DNA of 64,000 nucleotides from Aspidapion aeneum (Eukaryota > Arthropoda > Insecta > Coleoptera > Brentidae): the NCBI GenBank assembly GCA_963576565.1, contig OY755047.1, positions 29,797,351 through 29,861,350 on the forward strand, read 5' to 3'. Of this stretch, positions 25,343 to 37,197 are shown piece by piece. Made by a program: the position numbers and the translations under genes. Positions within the stretch are counted from its first letter, which is position 1. Each line of letters opens with the position of its first letter. The notes beneath the pieces were generated by a model that ran no database searches, was not told the DNA's origin, and saw only the letters and a list, made by a program, of their open reading frames with translations.

Positions 25343-25525
25343 CTGTGCTCTGCAAATACAAGTAAAGCATTGAACTGCTCAAAAATGTCAAATAAAAATC
25401 CAGTGTTTTTGGCGAACTTATCGATGTCGCCTTCGTTTCCTGTGTAAAAAAATATTGGGCCTCCTTGTTTAAAGTAGGTGTCATTAACGAGGTAGCGAAG
25501 CGAAAATGTTTGCATATTTTGAAAA
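25343..25525 (-). CDS. PRCP: PRCP-like gene, exon 2
   Basis: Reads QTFSLRYLVNDTYF, then GGPIFFYTGNEGDI, then NALLVFAEH. These are the N-terminal S28 landmarks (TFxxRYL, GGPIFxYxGNEG, and the AEHR that precedes YYG). The acceptor is TTTTAG (25526-25527), with one base completing the Asn codon of exon 1. The donor is CACAG|GTAATA (25341-25342). Length 183 equals 60 codons plus three split bases, in phase with exons 1 and 3. Confidence 0.95.
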
Positions 25526-25529
25526 CTAA

Positions 25530-25955
25530 AATTAAAAAAGACGTACAGGGTCCACAAGAGGCAATTCCCATAAAAATATCAACTATAAATTGACACTGAA
25601 CTTTATAAAAAAAAATGTTGGTTACTAAAAAATAAAGTACTTATGTTATGTAACATTGTAACATCCATTGTGCAATATTTTAGTTAACTATTAAACTTAA
25701 GAGATTCTCAACCAAGTTTTAGTGGCTAGGTGGGTAAAAAAACTTTTGTTTCTCTTGTATTTTCCGTGGGTAACTCGAAAGCTTATCTTCACGGGGGTCG
25801 AAGATCTACGAGCTACCCAAGAAAAAATACGATAGAAAAAAAAATCTTTTTAGCCGCTTAGCCACGAAAACATGATTTTTAATTCATGGTACTAAAATTT
25901 ACGTTTAAACTGTATTCTATGAAATTCAAATAAATGTTTTTTATTCCTATTGCTG
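25530..25955. other. PRCP intron 1, proximal part, nothing recognised
   Basis: The stretch GTGGGTAACTCGAAAGCTTA...CACGGGG near 25765 also occurs near 34130, so a short dispersed repeat is present. No coding signal. Confidence 0.4.
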
Positions 25956-25959
25956 TTGT

Positions 25960-27230
25960 ACTCAACGTTGTTCTATTTAGCTTTAATCTCTCTTTGGGCC
26001 TCCCCCAATATATCCATCAACTCTTCTCTGTCTGTCGTCGTGTTTATCCATCTAGTTCCCGCGTGTTTCTTCAAATAGTCCGCCCATCTCATTTGGGGTC
26101 TTCTCCTACTTCTTTTATTTTTCCAAGGTCTCCAGTTTACAATACATTTGTTCTATCGATCGTCTTTCTGTCTGATATTATGACCGACAAATTTCCATTT
26201 TGGGTTTGCTACTTCTTCTCTGACATTCCTTGCTTTTGTTTTATTTCTTATCCATTAATTCCTTTTTCTATCTGTTTGCTTCACATGTAATATTTTACTT
26301 TCCATTGATCTTTGGGCCTTTGTTACCTTATCCATGTTTGATTTTGTGAGTGTCCAGGTCTGCGATCCACAGGTAAGTACAGGAAGGATACAATGAATAT
26401 ACACTTTCGTTTTGAGGTACTAAGGAGATTTAAAAAATTTTAATATGTAGCTTAATTTACCGAATGCTGCCACGGCCAATCTTACTCGTCTCTTGATTTA
26501 AGCTGTTTGGTTTTATTTTTTTTGTCGTAAGTATATATATTCCTCCCCTTGTTCTATTTTTTTTTTGTTTATTCTGATCGTGATATCTTCATCTGTGTTT
26601 GTTAAGATTTTAGTTTTAGTATGGTTCATACTCAAGCCTATATTTTTAGCTGCTGTATCCAGTTCTTCCAGCATTTTTATCAGTTCTTCTTTCTTGTCTG
26701 TTATTAAGACGATATTACCAGCATATCTTAGGTGGTTCAAGTATCGTCCCTTTATTTTGATACCTTATTCTTCCCAATCTAAGTTTTTTAAAACATCATC
26801 TGGCCTGGTTAAATAGTTTAGGGGATATTGTGTCACCCTGTCTCACACCTCTTCTTATGAGGATTGGTTGGTTCCTTCGTGGATTTTGATTGATGTTGTT
26901 GCTTCGTCATATATATTGGCTATTAAGTCCGTGTATCTGTGATCTATTCGGCTATTTATTAAAGATGATTTTACGGCGCAGTGCTCAATGCTATCGAACG
27001 CTTTTTCGAAGTCTATAAACGCAATATATATAGTGGAATGTTCTATTCGTTGGCTCGTTCTAATAGGATTTTCATGGTTAATAAGTGATCAACTCTACTG
27101 AAACCTTTTCTGAAGTCTGCTTGTTCTTTTGATTGATATCCGTTAAATTTTGTTGTTAGCCTATCTGTTAATATTTTCGTGAAAAGCTTATAAATTATAT
27201 TGAGGAGTATGTCAACGTTGTTACCTACTT
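25960..27230 (-). pseudogene. RTE-like non-LTR retrotransposon relic (reverse transcriptase to C-terminus)
   Basis: In minus-strand order, several frames give an ordered RT. They read YQSKEQAGFRKGFS and DHLLTMK near 27130-27060, and AFIDFEKAFDSIEH near 27000. HLRYAGNIVLIT follows at 26735-26700 (catalytic F/YADD here reads YAGN), then GLSMNHTKTKIL and EYIYL. Last comes a C-terminal RPQMRWADYLKKHAG-like tail near 26050. This order and wording fit RTE-clade endonuclease/RT proteins. There are frameshifts, stops and a mutated catalytic motif, so it is dead. It occupies PRCP intron 1, on the gene's strand. Confidence 0.85.
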
Positions 27231-27267
27231 ATATTTGAACTAACTTAGTAGAAAAAATTTTACCTAC

Positions 27268-27368
27268 TTAAAGTGGTCCACTGGCATATCAATAAATTTT
27301 GTTACCCATTCGTAGCTCAGAGTTTTTGTCATAACTCCAAAACAGCAAAAAAAGAATAAAATTTTCAT
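27268..27368 (-). CDS. PRCP: PRCP-like gene, exon 1 (start and signal peptide)
   Basis: The start ATG is at 27366-27368. It opens MKILFFFCCFGVMTKTLS, a short hydrophobic signal peptide, then WVTKFIDMPVDHF, where VDHF is a family landmark at this place. The exon ends AA|GTAGGT (donor 27266-27267); the two bases plus T from exon 2 make Asn, giving VDHFNFQN. In total exons 1-5 give 340 residues against roughly 500 for full PRCP-type enzymes. Family role: a lysosomal/secreted serine carboxypeptidase that removes the residue after a penultimate proline. I prefer PRCP over the sister enzyme DPP7 on motif wording, but cannot exclude other S28 paralogues. No TATA box was assigned. Confidence 0.9.
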
Positions 27369-27399
27369 TATTTATGATTGATTGTCACGTTAGCATCAC

Positions 27400-27800
27400 A
27401 AAATTAAAAACTTTGCAAAAATAATACCTTGCACTAGGATTTAAATTAAGTGGCTGATATCAATAACGATAAATTAGATATTTTTAATTGTTTAATTTTT
27501 TCTAGATTCGAAGATAAAATAACAATGCTACATGTCACTAAACTTCTCAGTGCAAAGAAAGCATATACTTAATATTCCAATACTCCCTGTTACCTATTTA
27601 CACAATGACTGTCGTTTGATGCCAACATTCAGAATTAAAAATACCAAATTGAAATAGATAGAGTTTTTGTCAAATGTGCGGATGCGGATGATTTGACGTG
27701 ACGAATACACAAATAAAATAATATGCATGTGTAAAAGTATAACCAATCAGGACATTTTATCTTAAGGACCGCAAAAAGGATAGACTTATGTTCATGGATA
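27400..27800. other. region upstream of PRCP, nothing specific
   Basis: Would contain the PRCP promoter and 5' leader. No clear core-promoter motif can be assigned by eye. Confidence 0.35.
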
Positions 27801-27804
27801 TTGC

Positions 27805-28630
27805 TAATGCATGCATGATGAATTCCTTAAATGGGATATACATGTAGATAACGTTTGCAAAAAAATCAATTCCGGATATTCTGCAATATACAGACTTAAG
27901 CATATGTTTGAACAAAAATCCTTGTTGGATATATATTACGCATTAATTTACTCCCATCTGTCTTACAATATTATTCTGTGGGGCAACACATCCACAAGTC
28001 ACCGAGTATTTGTATCACAAAAAAGGGTGATAAGATTAATTTTTAATTTAAATCACAGAGAGACTTGTAGGCCGATTTTTATTGCGAAAGGCATTTTATC
28101 TTTTCCATGCATTTATATTTATAGACTTTTATTACACACAAAAAGAAATACGTACACTTATTCTACCAATGCTCATTTTCATACGTACAATACAAGGTCT
28201 GCGAATTGTTTTGTTTTGGATTTACATAATTTGTCCAAATACGAAAACTGTCCTTCTTATATTGGCAAAAAACTTTACAATAATTTGCCTGAACAAATGA
28301 AAACTTTATCAGATGTAAATTTTAAAAAAGAGATTAAAAATTTTCTTTTAAAAAACTGTTTTTATTCTGTTCAGGAATTCTTAAACTACAAATTTTAAAT
28401 TTTAATTATTTGTGTTGTTTTGCTTTGTCTTTTATCCTATTTCAATTTTTAATTTTTTAATGTGTATTGTATTGACATTAATTTTTAGTATTTTAGTATC
28501 TTTTACAATAACTATTTTTTATTAATTACTACTGCAGCACTTTAGGTGTATGTGCACATTGACAATGTACATCCGTTTTTGTAAATGGCCAACGTACAAA
28601 TAAAGATTTCTATTCTATTCTATTCTATGT
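27805..28630 (+). pseudogene. 5'-truncated CR1/Jockey-type LINE, C-terminal end plus (ATTCT)n tail
   Basis: An open frame at 27811-28398 (195 codons) has the C-terminal wording of non-LTR reverse transcriptases. It reads WDIHVDNVCKKINSGYS, YSHLSYNIILWGN, SQKRVIRLIF, HFHTYNTRS, and YIGKKLYNNLPEQMK near the end. The RT catalytic core is absent, so it is a dead-on-arrival 5' truncation. A 3' UTR of about 210 bases follows and ends in ATTCT repeats (28611-28627), the kind of short tandem tail used by CR1-like elements instead of poly-A. The frame is intact, so the copy is fairly young. It is a different family from the LINE at 57.6-60.8 kb. Confidence 0.88.
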
Positions 28631-28665
28631 ATATAAAAGAAAGCTATTCAAAACAGTAGTTTACC

Positions 28666-29470
28666 TAGTGGCGGCGCGAGGTAAAAAGCTTTGGGGGTGC
28701 ACACAAAAAAAAAATTGCGGCGCAGGATTAATTTTTTTTTGAGTGCCACGCTAACTTTTTGAGCAAATAATTAAAAAATGAGATATTTAGTTAAATATTA
28801 GTTACCTACTTATTATTATTGTAGTTATAAATAAATAATAAATGTATCATACCAAGTTAACATATATTTTCTCTTCTAATCGCAAAGATGAAAATTTAAT
28901 TGCCTTTAATTATTGCACGCTAATGCTATCAGAATTAGAAACTTCCGCCATTGTCGTAAATACCAAATCGTCGAAATCAAAACAAACCGCCAGCGCCCGA
29001 CCGGTAATAGGAAGTTGTCTAAGCGCGCACTACTGACAAGTGCGCGTGAGCTGCTCTAAAATGCAACGCGAACCGTCGACGCTGGTGGGACACGAGGGTG
29101 CGGGCGGCATCTAGGCTAGTTTTTGTATAAGCGCGGTGCCCAAGGAAGGTTCAGATTCTATGTACTGTAAAATTCTAATTGGGACATGTCCTCTCTTTCT
29201 GTATTTCGTAATTAGCATGCGACATAACATCCACGGTGCATAGAATTGGGTTCCAGTAAATTACCGTAAAGAATTAGATTCGAGGTTGGTTTGAAGACGA
29301 ATACAAACACATACATACCGGGTATTAATTTATAGATAATATTCCAGTCTTTAGTGAATTCCTTATGGGGTAATTATTAATTAAATTAAGGAATGATCAA
29401 AGTTTAATATTTTTTAAGTAAAATTTGGGAGTGCACGTGCACATGTGCACTTATGGACAAATCGCCACTG
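28666..29470. mobile_element. hAT-type element with 8-bp target duplication
   Basis: Ends TAGTGGCGGCGCG ... AATCGCCACTG (inverted: CAGTGGCGATT). It is flanked by the perfect direct repeat AGTTTACC (28658-28665, 29471-29478). The right side carries a small GTGCAC palindrome cluster (29431-29452). Non-coding, 805 bp. It inserted about 35 bases downstream of the LINE tail. Confidence 0.88.
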
Positions 29471-29479
29471 AGTTTACCC

Positions 29480-30120
29480 TGTTTACCTAACAAGTCTGCC
29501 CCTTTTCCGCCGAGTTCAGCCAGCAACAAAGCTGTTCGAGTCCGAGCTTTGTTCCAAAAAATAAGCCCCTGAATTAAAATAAATAAGTTCCAACACCTCA
29601 ACCTGTTTGCTGTTAAAAATAAAATCGACGTGTCCGAGGATTTTTTATAATAATATAGTATATTCTTTCCTTTTGAAAATTATATTAGGTAGCGCAGGTT
29701 TTTCCCAGAGAATAATAATTTGTGAAAACTCGGCATCGTTGCGACCGCTCTTACCGCACAAGGCAAGCCAACAGTAAGGGTTGTAGGTTGAGACCAAGTT
29801 ATCTATGCCTAGGAAACTCTTAAGAAATTGACAGGTCTTAAGTATTAGTTTCGAAACGGCTCAAAAGAGGCGCTGCAGTTGCGCGTTTATTTCGTTATTC
29901 TATTTTATTTAATAATTATCTGTGGTTTGGATTTTCCGTCCCCCTTTTATTCAGGTACCAAAACCTCTTCTACCGCATTTTATTTCCAGTTCGTTTAAAT
30001 CCATTTCTTTCCTTTAGTCGAAGTAATCTGTGGTGCCATTAATCAATGACGCGTGAATGACACATTATTAAATTTCCATTTTTTGCAGTTTTTCGACAAA
30101 AACAATGAGATTTCGGTATT
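29480..30120. other. intergenic, nothing recognised
   Basis: No coding or repeat signal noticed. Confidence 0.4.
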
Positions 30121-30129
30121 ACTTTCCTG

Positions 30130-31390
30130 TGTGTAGTATTCAAAGTTGAGGCGGGAATTCAATCCATAGTTTTCCGAGAGATTTTAAGGTAAGTTTTATT
30201 ATTTTGTTTTTTGAGGTTAGATGTGTTGGTATTTTTTTATTACATAAAGTTTTTGCTGTTTTTACCAAGATAAACAATAGTTTATGTGGTTTTTATCTTC
30301 TTAATGTGACTATCAGACACGGATCTCTTTAGAAAAAAACATTTTTAAGACAACATTCATGCCGCCAGACTTATATGCCTGGTTTGCCCAGCAACATATG
30401 CAGGATGCACTAAGGATAAATGTATTCCTTATTAATTTTATACCTTTATGGGTAATAGTTTTTTTTTATGATTTTCAGCTTATATATGGTGTGTGACTAC
30501 TAATGAGCCATACTGCTTCGAAGAGTACACTGCACAAATTACATAACCAAGGTCGGGACATACTATTTAAATATCATGATCTTCGTTAAGCTGCCAAAAA
30601 GTCAACATTTAAGAATGATTCTCTTCAAGAATAACTGTTTCATTGTCAACAGTTTATTCACTTACAAGAAATGATAATAGCAAAGTTAAACAAAACAGTG
30701 TTTGGTTTATCAATATATTTGTATGGTTTTTTACCACTCCATTACAATATTTATTATTTTGTGTATGTGTATTATTCAATATAAAAGGAATTTTTTAAGG
30801 TTTGGTCAAAGACTAATTAAATTAATTTTAAGGCTGGTCCTCAAAACAAGGAAGTAGTAGCTGTATACAAAGATGTTAGTCTCCTTAGACATCATCAGCA
30901 TGGCATAACCAAAATGGATGGAAAGGCGATGAAATGAAGGTGATGAAATCTGAAAAGAAAAAAATGAAATATGGATGCCCACTTATTTATGGCTACTGCT
31001 ACCTTGTTCTGAGGAACAGCCCGAAAATTAATTTATTTAGTCTTTGTATTATTTTATTTAGTTTTATGTGGTATTTGAATTTTTTTTTAATAACAATAAA
31101 ATCTCAGTGAAAAAAAAAATGTTTTATTTATTACACTTAATACTATTTTGAATCAGTTTATATCTTATAAAGACATTTTATGTGTTTATAAAATATTAAC
31201 AGATTAAAAATTTCATAAAAACATTGAAAATAAAAAAAATATTGTAAAAAGCGATTCAAATTTCCCGCCACCTTTTAGTTCGCGAAACGGCTCAGTAGTG
31301 GGCGCCACAGAGTTAATGATCTGTCAAACAGCCGAAGTTGCCGATCTAAAACTAACCGGACTGAACCGCGGTCGTTTATCTATGCAAGTT
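30130..31390. repeat. dispersed repeat R-B, longest copy
   Basis: It shares 30577-31390 with 13380-13910, and 30785-30970 with 36140-36360. A stretch near 30148 (GTTGAGGCGGGAATTC) is inverted relative to GATTCAAATTTCCCGCC near 31255. This copy may therefore be a complete TIR element of about 1.25 kb. No coding frame. Confidence 0.65.
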
Positions 31391-31508
31391 ATCATCATTG
31401 TTGCGCAGCTAGCGTAGAAAACATAATATACAGAAGAATTATGTATATGGTATATATACAAAACATCATTTTTTTTTCGTGGTTTTTGCGTTTTAAATTG
31501 TACATTTT

Positions 31509-31985
31509 TACCTTCCTAGCCCGCACAGCAATGGCTAGAGAAGGTATTGTTTTCGACAAAAATTTTTTTTTTAGATAACGCCACAAATTTGTTATTTGGA
31601 TGTATTTTGACCTAGCCTAGTCGTCGTGATGTCTGCCTGTGTGTGTGTGTGTGTGTGTCAGTAACACGATAGCTCCTTCACCGCTTAACCGATTTTCATG
31701 AAATTTTCAGGTAAAATAGTGTTCGATACTGTAACGAGCTGATTAGATTTTAGTCAAAATTCAGTCATGCTAATGACAGTTTTTTGACAGTTAAAAAGTT
31801 TAAAAAATACTAACTTTATAACGGAGGGTCGCATCAATATGCGGTTTTTGCAATATAGTAGCGCACATTTTTCTCAAAAATTTGTGTAATAACCAAAAAC
31901 TGCGTAAGAGGAGATTATGGAGATATTTTCAAGGTTGATATAGCATTTGCTTTACTTGAAGTGTGCTAATGGGCTAGGAAGGTAT
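31509..31985. mobile_element. MITE family M2, copy 1
   Basis: Ends ACCTTCCTAGCCCG ... GGGCTAGGAAGGT. The same body (CGATAGCTCC, ACCGATTTTCATGA, TTTTCAGGTAAAATAGTGTTCG) recurs at 53551-54058 and begins again at 63948. It contains a (GT)n run near 31639-31657. Confidence 0.85.
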
Positions 31986-31999
31986 CAGATCTGCCTTAG

Positions 32000-33040
32000 A
32001 TCTATTTATTTATCTTATTTTTGGATAACTTTTAATTTAATCTTACTAACTGCAAAAAAGTGTTGACATGACTACGCATTGGTATCGAAAAAGTAACTCA
32101 ATTATATGTTTTCTGGCACAGGGTTTTCCAGATAATAATAGCTACATGGGGTCCATTGGGGATTTCTGAAACGGTAAGGTGGTTAAACCGAAAAGACGCC
32201 GAATCAGATGTTATATCGAATTTAAAAATAACTAGAGGGGTTTTTGTAATAAAGGCATTTACCAAAAATTGTACGTGTAACTCCCACCAGAAGACCTAAT
32301 GTAGAAGCTATTTTTAAACTTGTTTTGAAGTTCCCTTTAAAAGGACTTCGCGAACTATAACTATGATATTTCTTTGTTTGTTTGTGTATTTTAAATGTCA
32401 CCATCGTTACTGCCTTTAGTGCCTTTTAATCGCAAGCGAGCATTTTTCTTGTTATAAATAAAACATTTTACCATTTTTTGTGTTTTTCAAATACAATGGA
32501 ATTTCATGACATTTTGCTATAACGCACTGTAACCTTTATATTAAATCAAATTAGCAGAAATAAATTCTGAACGTCTACGGCTACTAACTGCCACATTATT
32601 TAACATAAACAATAACCTTACTGTAAAAACCACTATACATAGGGTAATAATAGTTTTAAATTTCCTGCATAATTAAAATCCGCAAACATAACCTCTATTA
32701 AATCAGTTTACTTTATGATGCTGCAGTGCACGCGTCAAAAGAAAAATGGTGTTAAACAGGTGCATGTTTTAGAACAAGGTGATTTTTGTTTAAAACGCTA
32801 AGGTAAGCAAAATTTTGGTTTTATTTATTTATAAAAATAATGTTTTGTTATAATTTTAGAGTAACTTAACCTTAGTTTTCTTAAAAATATATTTATTTAA
32901 AACGAGTGCCGACTACTGGTTTAATTATAACGTAAAATGCTAGTAATTAACAGGGGTGCCAATAACTAGAAAATGCATATTTATTATTTTTTCTAATAAT
33001 TGGCATATGCAAAATTTAATTAAATTCTAGGTAGGATCAG
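32000..33040. other. intergenic, nothing recognised
   Basis: AT-rich. No supported coding region or repeat. Confidence 0.4.
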
Positions 33041-33049
33041 ATCACTGCG

Positions 33050-33645
33050 CGGCGGATAAAAGGCCGAAAGTACAAAAGGTCGAAAAAATAAGATCAAATT
33101 TACAAAAGGTCAAAAGTAAAAAAGTTCGAAAGTACAAAAGATCGATAGTACAAAAGGTCGAAAGTTCAAAAGGTCGAAAGTATGAAAATAAAAGATTGAA
33201 ACCTAACCAAGTCGAATTGCTCTGCCCAGCCGAAATAGTCCAGAGGTCGAGGATAGTTCATAGTTCACCAGGTTAGGTGACTAACCCAACCTGACCAGGT
33301 TAGGTTTGTTTACTAAAAAGATCTGATCTCGTCAGGAAAGTTTTTTTTTTGATATACTAACTTAACCGGGTCATTGGTCAAGGTTGGGATAGTAACCTAA
33401 CCTATTCTCGGTCCCGGGTCCACCTCGACTGGACAGGCCAATTCGACTTGATACGGTAAATTGGTATTTTTAATATTTTGTATTGTCGATTTTTTAAAAA
33501 TTTTTGTACTTTCGACCTTTTGTACTTTCGTCCTTTTGTACTTTCGACCTTTTGTTTTTCAATCTTTTGTACTTTCGACCTTTTGTACTTTCGACCTTAT
33601 TTTTTCGACCTTTTGTACTTTCGACCTTTTATTTCTCCTACTTTA
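33050..33645. repeat. inverted pair of degenerate 16-bp minisatellites
   Basis: The left block (33055-33200) is built from the unit GTACAAAAGGTCGAAA. The right block (33500-33640) is built from its complement, TTTCGACCTTTTGTAC. They are separated by about 300 bases of unrelated sequence. The 'LLYFRPFCTFD' reading frames across the right block are a by-product of the repeat. Confidence 0.85.
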
Positions 33646-33649
33646 CTTT

Positions 33650-34225
33650 ACTTACTAATGATTTTCAATATCTAAATGTATAGATTTAATAATAAATACT
33701 CCATATTTCGCTTTTTTGTATACATTTTATGTATAAAAGTCATATGCCAATAACTAGCCTTGCGCATGCCAATATCTAGACTTTAGATAACTGGAATTTA
33801 AGCATATTTAAAAAAAAAAAGCATTTTTTCTCACAATTTCTAAAAATATGCCTTTTCCTAATATTAATAAATATATATATTATATTCCCTCTAACTTTTC
33901 GATAGAGTCCTTAGAAGTAAAACAATTCCTTAAGGGTGCCGGGGACTGAATAATTTACCCTATATAAAAAAAGTTAATACTTTTAAGCTGATTTCTGGTT
34001 TACTCAGAAGGCTAACACAAAAATATCATGTAGAAACGTGAAATTTAGTACCCGTGAATTTAAACATCAAACAAGTTTTCGTGGCTATTCGGGTAAAAAG
34101 AAGTTTTTGTTTCCCACATATTTTTCCGTGGGTAGCTCGAAAGCTTAACTTCACGGGGTTCCAAGATCTAAAAAGTGTTGACAATTAACTATTTAGTCCT
34201 TATGGGACTCCTCCTCACACATCTT
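33650..34225. other. intergenic, nothing recognised
   Basis: Contains the short 'GTGGGTAGCTCGAAAGCTTA' stretch also seen near 25765. Otherwise no signal. Confidence 0.4.
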
Positions 34226-34229
34226 TTTG

Positions 34230-34726
34230 TAGTTTTTGCAAAGTCACTTGAATAACTCCTAATACGGGGTTCTATCGATTTCATGCAATTTTGCTTCATT
34301 CTGCCCTTCAAAAGTTATCCAAATTCATATAAAATCTTCCTGGTATATTTTCAACCCTACCGACAGAGAAGAGGCGCGACTCTTTGCGGTCCGACCACAA
34401 AGTATTTGTTTTCGGACCGAACGAGCACAGGTAGATAGACGGCACCTGATTGGCAGATTTTTTTGAGATGCTCTTTTAATTGCTTTCGGATGTGCTTTTC
34501 GGGACCCCTTTAGTCGGCAGTATGCAGAGTTAGAAAATAAATCAGTGTCGTTTCTGTAGGTGTAGGAATAGAAAGTTTTATTATCTATTTTTATTTCTTT
34601 AGTTTACGCCATAATTAAATGAAATAATTTTTATGAGTATATCTACCGCCGCCCATGTCACTTTCTATAAAGGATATGCAGATGGTCGGCTTTTATCTTT
34701 GTTTAACTGACTTTGCAAAAACTATA
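34230..34726. mobile_element. MITE family M1, copy 2 (inverted)
   Basis: Same ends and body as 16614-17096, in the opposite orientation. Confidence 0.85.
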
Positions 34727-35099
34727 CCCGATTAGCCACGAAAACTTGTTTGATGGACGCCAGGAATAAGAGGCCGAATGCCATATCCTTTATTCAAACA
34801 AAGCTAAACTCTTTAATTAAACAAACAATGCTAAAGTCTTGTGTCCCTACATTCTAGCACAATAGAATGTTAAAAACTTTTATTACTTCAGTTTCAATGA
34901 GCATATTGTTGCAGCTGCGAGATAAATTTCTGAAATTTACATTATTAAGGAGCTATTTAAAGCATGCACTTTACTGTTAGTTTAAGTTCCAATACTGCAC
35001 AAAAGGAATTTTAAATTACCTTAGAGTTAGAAAACAGGTATATAGCAGTAGATTCTACAGTGTGTGGGACATTACGCTGAGAAAATAATAATATAAAAT

Positions 35100-35900
35100 C
35101 TGAGGGCACGTAGTGGCCGGCCAAATTCGCAACTGCTGTACAATCTTTTCTTGAAACATTTCAGCCCATATTTGACCTATTTAAAACTGGTCTTCGGTAT
35201 AAGCTACAAAGCTGAAACTTTGCATAGTCGTAGATCTTCATAGAGTTTACAACCCCTTCAAGTTTTATGGACTTCCATAAAGCAGTAAAGTGGTTACAAA
35301 ATTTCAAAAAACGTCAAAATTGCCACCCACTCACTCACTCACTCACTCATGTATAGATAGATCGTCAAAATTCTACTGTACTTTCAGACATGCTACGAAG
35401 CTAAAATTTGACAGACTGATAAAAATTATGAACAAACCCTTGGAAAAAAACAAAAAACCCCAAAATTCTAATTTACTCCTCTCCTATAAATGTAAAATTA
35501 TGTAAAAGTAACATTGCCCACTTCCAGAAGCATTAAAGAGCTAAGCATTGACAGACTGATAGGAAATACTATAGCAAAAAATTAAAAAACCCCAATATTT
35601 TAATCCACTTCCCTCCCCTATAAATGTAAAAGTAACATTGCCCACTTCCAGGAATGCTAGAGAGCTGAGCTTTGAAAGGCTGATAGAAACTCTGATAAAA
35701 CCATAGGAAAAAATTAAAACACGTCAAAATATTTAATAAGGCATTGCAAAAGTTTTGAACAATTTTTGGCATATTTTACTATTTTAAAACTTAAATATTA
35801 TCCAAATCCTTTAAAAAAGGAGTGAAATCATAACAAAAAAATTTTATGTAAAAAAAAGCTAAGTACGCGAAAATGGTATGCCGTAAAAAGAATTTAGATA
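35100..35900. repeat. dispersed repeat R-C, copy 1
   Basis: Shares with 52640-53260 the stretches CATCTTTTCTTGAAACATTT, GACTGATA(G/A)(A/G)AAxTATG, CTCCCCTATAAATGTAAAA and CATTGCAAAAGTTTT. It contains a short (CACT)n run at about 35325-35348. Non-coding. Confidence 0.75.
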
Positions 35901-36139
35901 AAAGTAAAGCCAAGTTCTCTATGATTTAACTGTTTTAAACATTTGCATCATTTGTTATAAGTTTTTTCGTCCTAATAGACTACATTTTTCTATAAAAATT
36001 TAAATCAAATTAATTATTACCCATATATTTTTTAATTTCAATAGAAAATCTATTTGTTTTTAATGGGTTTTATGGGTCTGAGGCAAAAATCTAACATTAC
36101 TACGGATACAGCTAAAGTCAATCTCAGTAGGTATCCTAA

Positions 36140-36360
36140 GCCCAGGTTTAATATTAAATATGAAAGGAATTTTTGGAGGTTTGGTCATAGACTAAATAAA
36201 TTATTTTACGAGCTGGTCCTCAGAACAAGGTAGTGGTAGCAGTATACATCGATGTTACAGTCTTGTTAGACATTTTCAGTAGGACGGCACAACCACAATC
36301 GATGAAAAGGCGATGAAATGAAGGTGATAAAATCTGAAAAGGAAAAATGAAAACCAACTT
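36140..36360. repeat. dispersed repeat R-B, fragment
   Basis: Matches 30785-30970 (GGTTTGGTC, CTGGTCCTCA, GGCGATGAAATGAAGGTGAT). Confidence 0.75.
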
Positions 36361-36369
36361 GCGGTATCA

Positions 36370-37010
36370 GCTAAAGTAGTCTAAAGTAGAAAATTTTGAT
36401 TACAAATTGGATGCACCCAGTTGACTATCTCTGCTTTACACAATTAGATCATATACCTTGTGTCGCGCACTCCTTATTTGGATAAAGGAATTCAACAACC
36501 TGTATATATAAAAAAATATTTTGCGCCAAATTGTTCTAGAAGATCGATCGAAGCTATCAGAATTGTCTGTTATATAATTAATTTCCCAATTTTGGCCCTA
36601 TTAGTTGATTTATTACACAAAGAGCGATATACCCACTAGAATTTCGGGAGATAATTTCAAGGGGGAAGTTAAAATTGGAAACTTGTATACAGTAGATTCC
36701 AGTGGCGGATAAATTGGGGCGCCCCAAAATAAAACTACACTGAATTTGCATCCACTTTGTAAAAATACTTATAGATGAGGATGCGTCATAGCTATGGTAA
36801 AAAAAAATTTGTGTTTCACTTTGTATATGCAGTGCGCCGCTTTATATGTGTATGATAAAACACTGTGACCTATATTAAAATGTACGCAAATATTGAATTA
36901 GTTGCAAAAACGGTAATTTGTTTTGTAAAAAGCTTGGTCGTAATTTGTTTGACATAAAACAGTTAAAACAACAACGAATAGAAAACGTCAAAGCTCGGCT
37001 AAATCAATAT
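36370..37010. other. mostly unrecognised; lone hAT-like tip at 36701
   Basis: CCAGTGGCGGATAAATTGGG at about 36700 looks like a hAT left end, but I could not find its right end or a target duplication. Confidence 0.4.
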
Positions 37011-37019
37011 GTTCATAAC

Positions 37020-37197
37020 CCGTGGCGTATATAAGGCCCGCCCCTCCCCACCCCCGAGGCTAAGATTTTTTTAGATATTTTCCACATATTTCATGAATAA
37101 AAACATAAAATAGCATAAAATAGGGCCTTATGGGGTCTTGCCCCCCCCCCGAAACTGTCTGGGCCCGCCCCGAAACTTTTTTCTATGTACGCCACTG
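37020..37197. mobile_element. 178-bp hAT MITE with 8-bp target duplication
   Basis: Ends CCGTGGCGTATATA ... TATGTACGCCACTG, inverted repeats of about 14 bp. Flanked by the perfect direct repeat TTCATAAC (37012-37019, 37198-37205). It has a C-rich core (poly-C near 37141). Confidence 0.9.

Noticed and set aside
33461..33675. Phe/Cys-rich open frames (LLYFRPFCTFD)
   Set aside because: By-product of the 16-bp minisatellite.
36700..36730. Lone hAT-like left end CCAGTGGCGGATAAATTGGG
   Set aside because: No matching right end or 8-bp duplication found, so not called as an element.
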